Part shown: positions 59,190 through 64,000 of the stretch, piece by piece
Numbering within the stretch: position 1 is the first letter of the stretch
How the letters are laid out: each line of letters opens with the position of its first letter
Source: Marisa cornuarietis
Lineage: Eukaryota; Mollusca; Gastropoda; Architaenioglossa; Ampullariidae
DNA: 64,000 nucleotides
Direction: 5' to 3'
Assembly (NCBI GenBank): GCA_004794655.1
Contig: SMMW01000585.1
Span: 9,051,501-9,115,500, forward strand
Made by a program: the position numbers and the translations under genes
Notes under the pieces: model-generated
Told to the model about the DNA's origin: nothing
The model's database searches: none
Seen by the model: only the letters and a program-made list of their open reading frames with translations

Positions 59190-59589
59190 TGTCTCGTGAG
59201 CTATGGTTATCACCTTTCAAGCTTTAAAAACTTCAATGTCGTTTTGTTGTTGTTGGTTTTAGGAGGAAAAAAAACCTTCCACCTAAAAGCGATTTCGCAC
59301 TTGAAGTCTTCAACAAAAGACTGTGGAGTTTTAATCGTGGCATGGACTGAGTCTTTAGAGGGCCTTTAACGCGCTCCTGCACTGAATGTGGTCTATAACA
59401 TACTCAAATTACTTTCTCTCTTCTCTGCAGGCGAGATTTGCGAAAAACGAGGGGAATTTCGCAGAAGCGCGCGTCCTGGGGAGGAATGCACGAGACATCG
59501 CCATCGCCAGCCTCGTTCTTGGCATCTTCCTCATCCTTGTCGCAATTCTCATCGTCGTTCTCCTCTGGCAGACAGTCGGTTTCAAGTAG
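58097..59589 (+). CDS. CD225/dispanin-family small membrane protein (complete, 4 exons)
   Basis: Exons: 58097-58121, 58512-58627, 58803-58952, 59431-59589; frame continuous, 149 aa. The N-terminal half (MNSRADDIVADIPQY, SSYRVYQGP) is hydrophilic. Exon 3 carries a first hydrophobic segment at about residues 72-97 with four cysteines (SC, FCFC, SCR), possible palmitoylation sites. A basic/polar loop (ARFAKNEGNFAEARVLGRNA) and a strong transmembrane helix at about 119-143 (IASLVLGIFLILVAILIVVL) follow, ending QTVGFK. The arrangement hydrophobic-AxxxS-R-x(A/N)-G-(D/N)-(F/Y)-x-x-A-helix is that of CD225 proteins (IFITM, PRRT, SYNDIG1, TMEM91/233). No paralogue can be named. Start codon: the first ATG, giving an 8-codon exon whose phase fits the next acceptor (AAG at 58509-58511, unusual for being 15 bases past the T run). 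Confidence 0.8.
58676..58751. repeat. (GA)n and (CA)21 microsatellites in dispanin intron 2
   Basis: GA run at about 58676-58690; CA run at 58710-58750, ending about 50 bases before the exon 3 acceptor. Confidence 0.95.
59121..59188. repeat. (GC)n-(TG)n microsatellite in dispanin intron 3
   Basis: TGTG/CGTG leading into CG units (about 59135-59148) and then TG units to 59186. It is complementary to the CA run in the preceding intron. Confidence 0.95.
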
Positions 59590-60115
59590 GCGAGCAGTGG
59601 ACAGGTCACGTGTGACAAAGACAAAGTCGTGACCACTGTTGGAAGACTTGGAGAGAGTTTAATGCAAGGATCAATCCCAACATTCCCAACTTTGGAATAC
59701 GATTGTATACGCCCTTGGATCAATATTGACTTTATATAAAAGACTGAGGATTATAAGTGCATCAGGCTGGACTGGAGAAAACACATTCATGTACGTTAGC
59801 TCTGTGATCGTCTGGACATGTGAGTTAAATCGAGAACGTCAATAGCAAGGAAGAGATGTACAGGCTAAAGGACATTAGATTACAGCAGCAGAGGGACTAG
59901 ATATCTTGTCCATGTCTTGGACAATGTTTGATACAGGATCAACAGATAATCGAGCACGGCGAGGGGGCTGTCAAGGGAGACAAGTGAATGGGCAGTCAAG
60001 AGCATCTACATACGAGTGGGCCATACTCCTGGGGTCGTCCTCTCAAGCTGCGCGAGACGCAAAGAGGAGTTGAACGGTGTGCAGATTTCTGGAAATTTAT
60101 TTCTTTGGTTTATAT

Positions 60116-60121
60116 AATAAA
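60116..60121 (+). terminator. Candidate polyadenylation signal of the dispanin gene
   Basis: AATAAA 527 bases after the stop, in AT-rich sequence. Confidence 0.5.
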
Positions 60122-60533
60122 TTATTCTATATTAATATAACATTATGTTTCGCCGTCGGCTGCACGTTTTTACGGACAGCGCATGGTACCCGGATATGGC
60201 CGATCTTCCTGGTGTGAGGAACACTGGTTAGACTGTTTTCCTTCTGCCTACATTTGTGGTTTTTTGACTTCATGCAAAGTGAATGAGTGAAAAAGAGAGA
60301 GAAGGACTGAGGAGCGTGTGTCAGCACTAATTTTAAAATCATTTGTTGCAATTTTTTGTTTTTAGATAAGGGATTTAAAATCATTTAAAAATCATTAGTG
60401 ATCTTTTTGTGCTACGCGATATAGGATTTAGCTGTATTAGCTTTCTGTGTGTGTGTGTGTTGAGAGGGAAGGGTTCAGGGATATGCAAGATTACATACAT
60501 GCACACAAGAGAACTAGCATGATGACACACACG

Positions 60534-60567
<34 letters not shown>

Positions 60568-60656
60568 TACACACGCAAGAGCACCCAAATTAGCTCATCG
60601 ACATAAAAAGGGCTTTAGATGGCTAGAGTCAACAAACAATCCTCTCAAAAACATTC
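60122..60656. other. Gap between convergent 3' ends
   Basis: About 0.5 kb between the two candidate polyadenylation signals. It holds a TG run (60447-60461) and a CA/CG run (60526-60576) that could form a stem. No gene seen. Confidence 0.5.
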
Positions 60657-60662
60657 TTTATT
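60657..60662 (-). terminator. Candidate polyadenylation signal of the GABA-B receptor gene
   Basis: AATAAA on the minus strand about 600 bases past the stop at 61264. Confidence 0.45.
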
Positions 60663-61263
60663 CTATAAAGCAATAAAAGCAGACCAACCCTGACAAGGTA
60701 TAACAGTAGCAGGTTACTTTAATGCTTATTTTAAGAAAGGAAAGAAGAGAAATGAGTGCCAAAATGTCTCACTTGCAAACAACAAGCATCTACACCACGC
60801 AAAGCTTGCAAATATTTATGTAATATGTTATCAGCCAATCATTATAGTGAATTACTGGCAAGACTTACGGGAATTACTGGTGTTTTTTGAGACAAAAGAG
60901 TTGGACCCACGAGCGATGGACAATCGGTAAGCGCAACGGATGCTTCTTAATGAACATTATTTCACAGAATTTCTTTTTTTGTAAACTATTGGGGATGCCG
61001 TAACCAGCCGTTCACCCATGAGTAAAACGTATGCATGTCAACTGCCAGATTTATCACTCAGTAAATAATATGAATAAGACACTGGAGCAGTGGAAAATCT
61101 TAGACGACGTACTTATATGCACACATCACTATAAGCAGCAACTGAAACATGGCAGACGATTAAGGATCTCAATAGTTTTAGACCGAAACAAGCAGACAAA
61201 CACGAAAGCTGAGCAACACTGCCGCTTAGTTGTCCGGTGAGTGCTCTGTCCTCCAGGCAACGT

Positions 61264-62382
61264 TCAAGCGACGGTGTCCGACGCCGGTCCCTTCAGCAGC
61301 AGCGTGGAGCCCACCTGACCCTGCATCCGCGCCACCTCGTCCTTCAGGTCTTGGATCTGCTGGTCTTTCTGCAGTCAAGCGACAACAGGTCGTCAAACAC
61401 ACATCTGCCAAAACTAGCACGCACGCAGCACTTGATGGCAAAAGGACCTGCCGGAGAAGTTTCTTTTTCCAATGGAAAACATGCGGAGAACCCTTGAAGA
61501 GACTTAGTCAGCCCTCTTGAACAGCACTACCTGTGAAATGCTGGGCTGTGGTGTAGCGCAGATGTGAACCTATACTAAGCCTTGTGAGAAAAGATATCTG
61601 TTAACAATACAAATAGTTTTTTTTTAAAATTCTCGTCCCGATTTACTTACCGTCGATATTAATGCCTCAAGGCGTCGCTGAAAAGCAATGTTACTGGCCA
61701 TCTGGCTCAAGGGAGTGACCTTTGACCCTGAAGCCCTTTCGACACTGAAGACGGTGTGCTGTGTGGGGAAGCGGACATCAACATCTCCACTGGGGTTGCG
61801 GTAGACGGTGTAGAGCTGACGAGAGAAAATATCCAAGAATGCGATGGATTTATTCGCTTCGTCAAACAAAGAAAACATCACGATCGGGGGGGGGGGGGAG
61901 GCAAGTGTTTATATTTATGCAGCCAGGTTCACGCGTACTTAAATGGGTGAGCGGAGAAGCCTGAGTGTATGAAAGAGACATAAAAGAGATTATTTTTGGA
62001 TCGTACTTGGGAGAGAAAGTGTGTGTGTGTGTGAGTGTGAGAGAGAGAGAGAGAGACAGACAGAAAAAGATAGTTTGGGGTGGGAGAGACAGAAAAAAAA
62101 CTTACTTTGGGAAGGAAAACGATGCAGAGGGTTATTGAGACCGCAAGAATTATGAAAGCTGAGGTGATGAGGTAGCCACCCACGTAATTTTCATCGTTGA
62201 TGAGGAAATTGACGGGCACGCCAACGACACAAAGCACAGCTACATTGTAGACACACAACCCGATGTAACTGCAGCATGCAAAAGGGTAGAACATAGCAAG
62301 AAGGAACACGGCATAAGAAAGAAATACACTAACACATACTCTACGCACACAGACACACACACACATACGCGCGCTCACACAT

Positions 62383-62447
<65 letters not shown>

Positions 62448-63619
62448 CTCTCTTTTTTCCCCTGTAATATGTTGTATGCTTATTTTTGAACGGGAACAAA
62501 GGCCTAACAACATAAATTGTTCGTATTTGTATTCTCTCTTTCTCTCTCTCACCCAACCACACACCCTACCGACTGTCGTTGAGCGCCTGCACTTTGATAC
62601 CCCGCGTCTCCCAGGCCAAGAAGATGCCAAACAGAAGCAAGAGGCCCTTGTACACCAGCAGTGCTCCCACCCAGTACTCTGGTGACAACACCCGCATTAA
62701 ACGTACAAATCTCTGGCGATACAGAGCACAAACTAAGGAACTAACAACAAAAACGACAAAAAAAGGCCCAAATAAATATTAATAGATACCTTTATGCTGA
62801 CAGACGCAGTTCTCGAGGTACGGCTGATAGAGGTGGTCGGAATCTTGTGGGTCAGTCTGTAAAATATCAAGATAAACGTCCATTATGTCTACCAGTTTCT
62901 TACAGGGGAAACAAATATCAAGACCAAAGCTGCTGGAATTAAACGTAGTGCTGCCATTGTTTTCATACGTTTTAGCCCCTTTAACTAACGGACTAACCTA
63001 AGTCTAATTTATCATCTCGATAAAGACCCACAGCCACTGAAAGACCTAGAGCACATGGTAGTAAGTCGTTGCCATGACATTAAGTTTATCTTTGTGATGA
63101 CATGGGAAAGGAGATCGTGGCGTCTTTCCAGATCTCACTTGAAAACTACGTTCAAAGGCTTGTATTTTGCGACCTGAAGAACCATATACATCTGAAGAAG
63201 TAGTACCTTGTAGTGGTTTTTAGCCCATTTAACCCATTATTTGAAATCATTTGTGACAACGGGGATTCCTTTAATTTTATATACTCGTTGTGTATCGATG
63301 TTGACCATGTGGGTATGTCACGATTGTCTATCTACTGCCCATGGGGAAACTGTCAGCACGGAATAAGTTCCACACATACCTGCACCTCTAGAGGCTTCGT
63401 GTCTCTGCGCAGCGGGTCTACGATGTTCCACAGGACAAGGAAGAAAAGATCAAGGGTTACAAGCACAATTAGCCAAGCCATGAGGTGGAGGTCCTTCACC
63501 TTCTGCATGCAAAGATCGTCAGCAAATGATCATGAGTTTTAAGCTCGCTTTGTACAAAAACATAATAAACAAAAAATCCATAAAGAACAACTGTAAGCTG
63601 TTGGCTTTAACACAAATGG

Positions 63620-63663
<44 letters not shown>

Positions 63664-63901
63664 CATATGCTTTCTTCCTCTTTCTTCACCTAACAAATAA
63701 ACCGATAAATACAGAGTTCTGACGCCATTGCTGACGTTGCGCAAGCTCACAATTTTGTCCAGTTTCTTGTTGGTCATGATTCGATGGACGCGCCACGTCT
63801 TGCTAAACATTGCACCGAAGGCTAAGGTGTAGGCCACGCTGAGGGTGGCCAGTCTGGTCTGGAACACACGTAAACAGGATTTCCAAAGCATGTCCACGAT
63901 T
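61264..63901 (-). CDS. GABBR2: GABA-B receptor subunit 2-like class C GPCR (partial, 3' seven coding exons)
   Basis: Exons in transcript order: 63901-63751, 63502-63380, 62856-62790, 62678-62570, 62268-62106, 61815-61651, 61368-61264 (stop). The 5' end lies beyond the window; the first exon here enters in phase with one base completing a codon. The metabotropic receptor binds or allosterically responds to GABA at the plasma membrane and couples to Gi/o. Recognised: [15 protein letters not shown] (end of TM3/ICL2), NKKLDKI, TM4 ([15 protein letters not shown]) with [11 protein letters not shown]5 region [37 protein letters not shown] (TM6), and TM7 ending TLCIVFLPK. These fit GABBR2 better than GABBR1 (KTWRVH, ALNDS, AWETR). 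The tail after TM7 is only about 89 residues and ends with a short coiled coil ([19 protein letters not shown]); vertebrate GABBR2 tails are much longer. The last exon ends in SDTVA. Confidence 0.9.
62019..62057. repeat. (GT)n-(GA)n microsatellite in a GABA-B receptor intron
   Basis: GT units at 62019-62033 then GA units to about 62056, 3' (in transcript sense) of the exon 62268-62106. Confidence 0.9.
62384..62444. repeat. (AC)30 microsatellite in a GABA-B receptor intron
   Basis: Uninterrupted AC run followed by TC units; in transcript sense it is GA then GU upstream of the exon 62268-62106. Confidence 0.95.
63621..63662. repeat. (CA)21 microsatellite in a GABA-B receptor intron
   Basis: Uninterrupted CA run between the exons 63901-63751 and 63502-63380. 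Confidence 0.95.
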
Positions 63902-64000
63902 CTGGATTAAAAAAAAACAAGTGGCAGACGAGAACCAGATCCGAAAGGAACAGTCAGCCCACAAGGTAAGCAAGAACAAGCTCACATCTAGAACACAAAA

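Noticed and set aside
58546..59213. Cys/Val- and His/Thr-repeat open frames
   Set aside because: Translations of CA/TG microsatellites.
61929..62630. 233-codon minus-strand frame through the GABA-B receptor region
   Set aside because: Only the middle part (62268-62106) is a true exon; the rest runs through introns and a microsatellite.
62570..62790. Possible third U12 intron (donor GTATCTATT) in the GABA-B receptor gene
   Set aside because: The donor departs from the consensus at the sixth base and no branch motif lies within 20 bases of the acceptor; the only TTCCTTAG is about 70 bases upstream.

Overview
This is a eukaryotic genomic window: AT-rich, with intron-split genes using GT-AG junctions, dense (CA)n/(TG)n microsatellites and several decayed non-LTR retrotransposons. 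Protein similarity (remembered human homologues, no search run), a GABA-B type receptor and the repeat style suggest a lophotrochozoan, most likely a marine or freshwater mollusc (gastropod). The species is an inference. Five protein-coding genes can be read; every exon join below was checked by hand for reading frame.

Layout: 1-2.6 kb, no gene seen. 2.9-8.6 kb (+), a complete 7-coding-exon fatty-acid elongase of the ELOVL4 type (289 aa). 12.4-28.4 kb (-), a complete 14-coding-exon ZC3H4-like protein (about 1833 aa) with three CCCH zinc fingers and two large Met/Gln-rich repeat regions; it converges on the elongase. 28.4-34.6 kb, the shared upstream region of two head-to-head genes. 34.6-52.1 kb (+), complete SUPT5H/Spt5 (about 1061 aa), with NGN, KOW domains, the GS(R/Q)TP repeats and a C-terminal KOW. 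52-58 kb, no recognised gene. 58.1-59.6 kb (+), a small four-exon CD225/dispanin-type membrane protein (149 aa). 61.3-63.9 kb (-), the 3' part of a GABA-B receptor subunit 2-like class C GPCR that continues beyond the right edge.

Main points. (1) Two introns carry minor (U12) spliceosome signals: an AT-AC intron between zinc fingers 2 and 3 of ZC3H4, where only the U12 reading gives the compact finger spacing of the family, and a GT-AG intron in SUPT5H. (2) These two genes are divergent neighbours, and both products act on RNA polymerase II early elongation (Spt5 as DSIF; ZC3H4 as the restrictor that ends unproductive transcription, known from mammals). (3) A 702-bp PIF/Harbinger-like element with TIRs, a TAA duplication and a MADF-domain remnant sits in a SUPT5H intron. 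(4) Exon 3 of the dispanin gene lies between a (CA)n and a (TG)n array that could pair in the pre-mRNA. (5) Related LINE copies are scattered through introns and intergenic DNA, and one ELOVL splice acceptor lies inside a degenerate tandem repeat. I see no bacterial-type features, CRISPR arrays, rRNA or tRNA genes.
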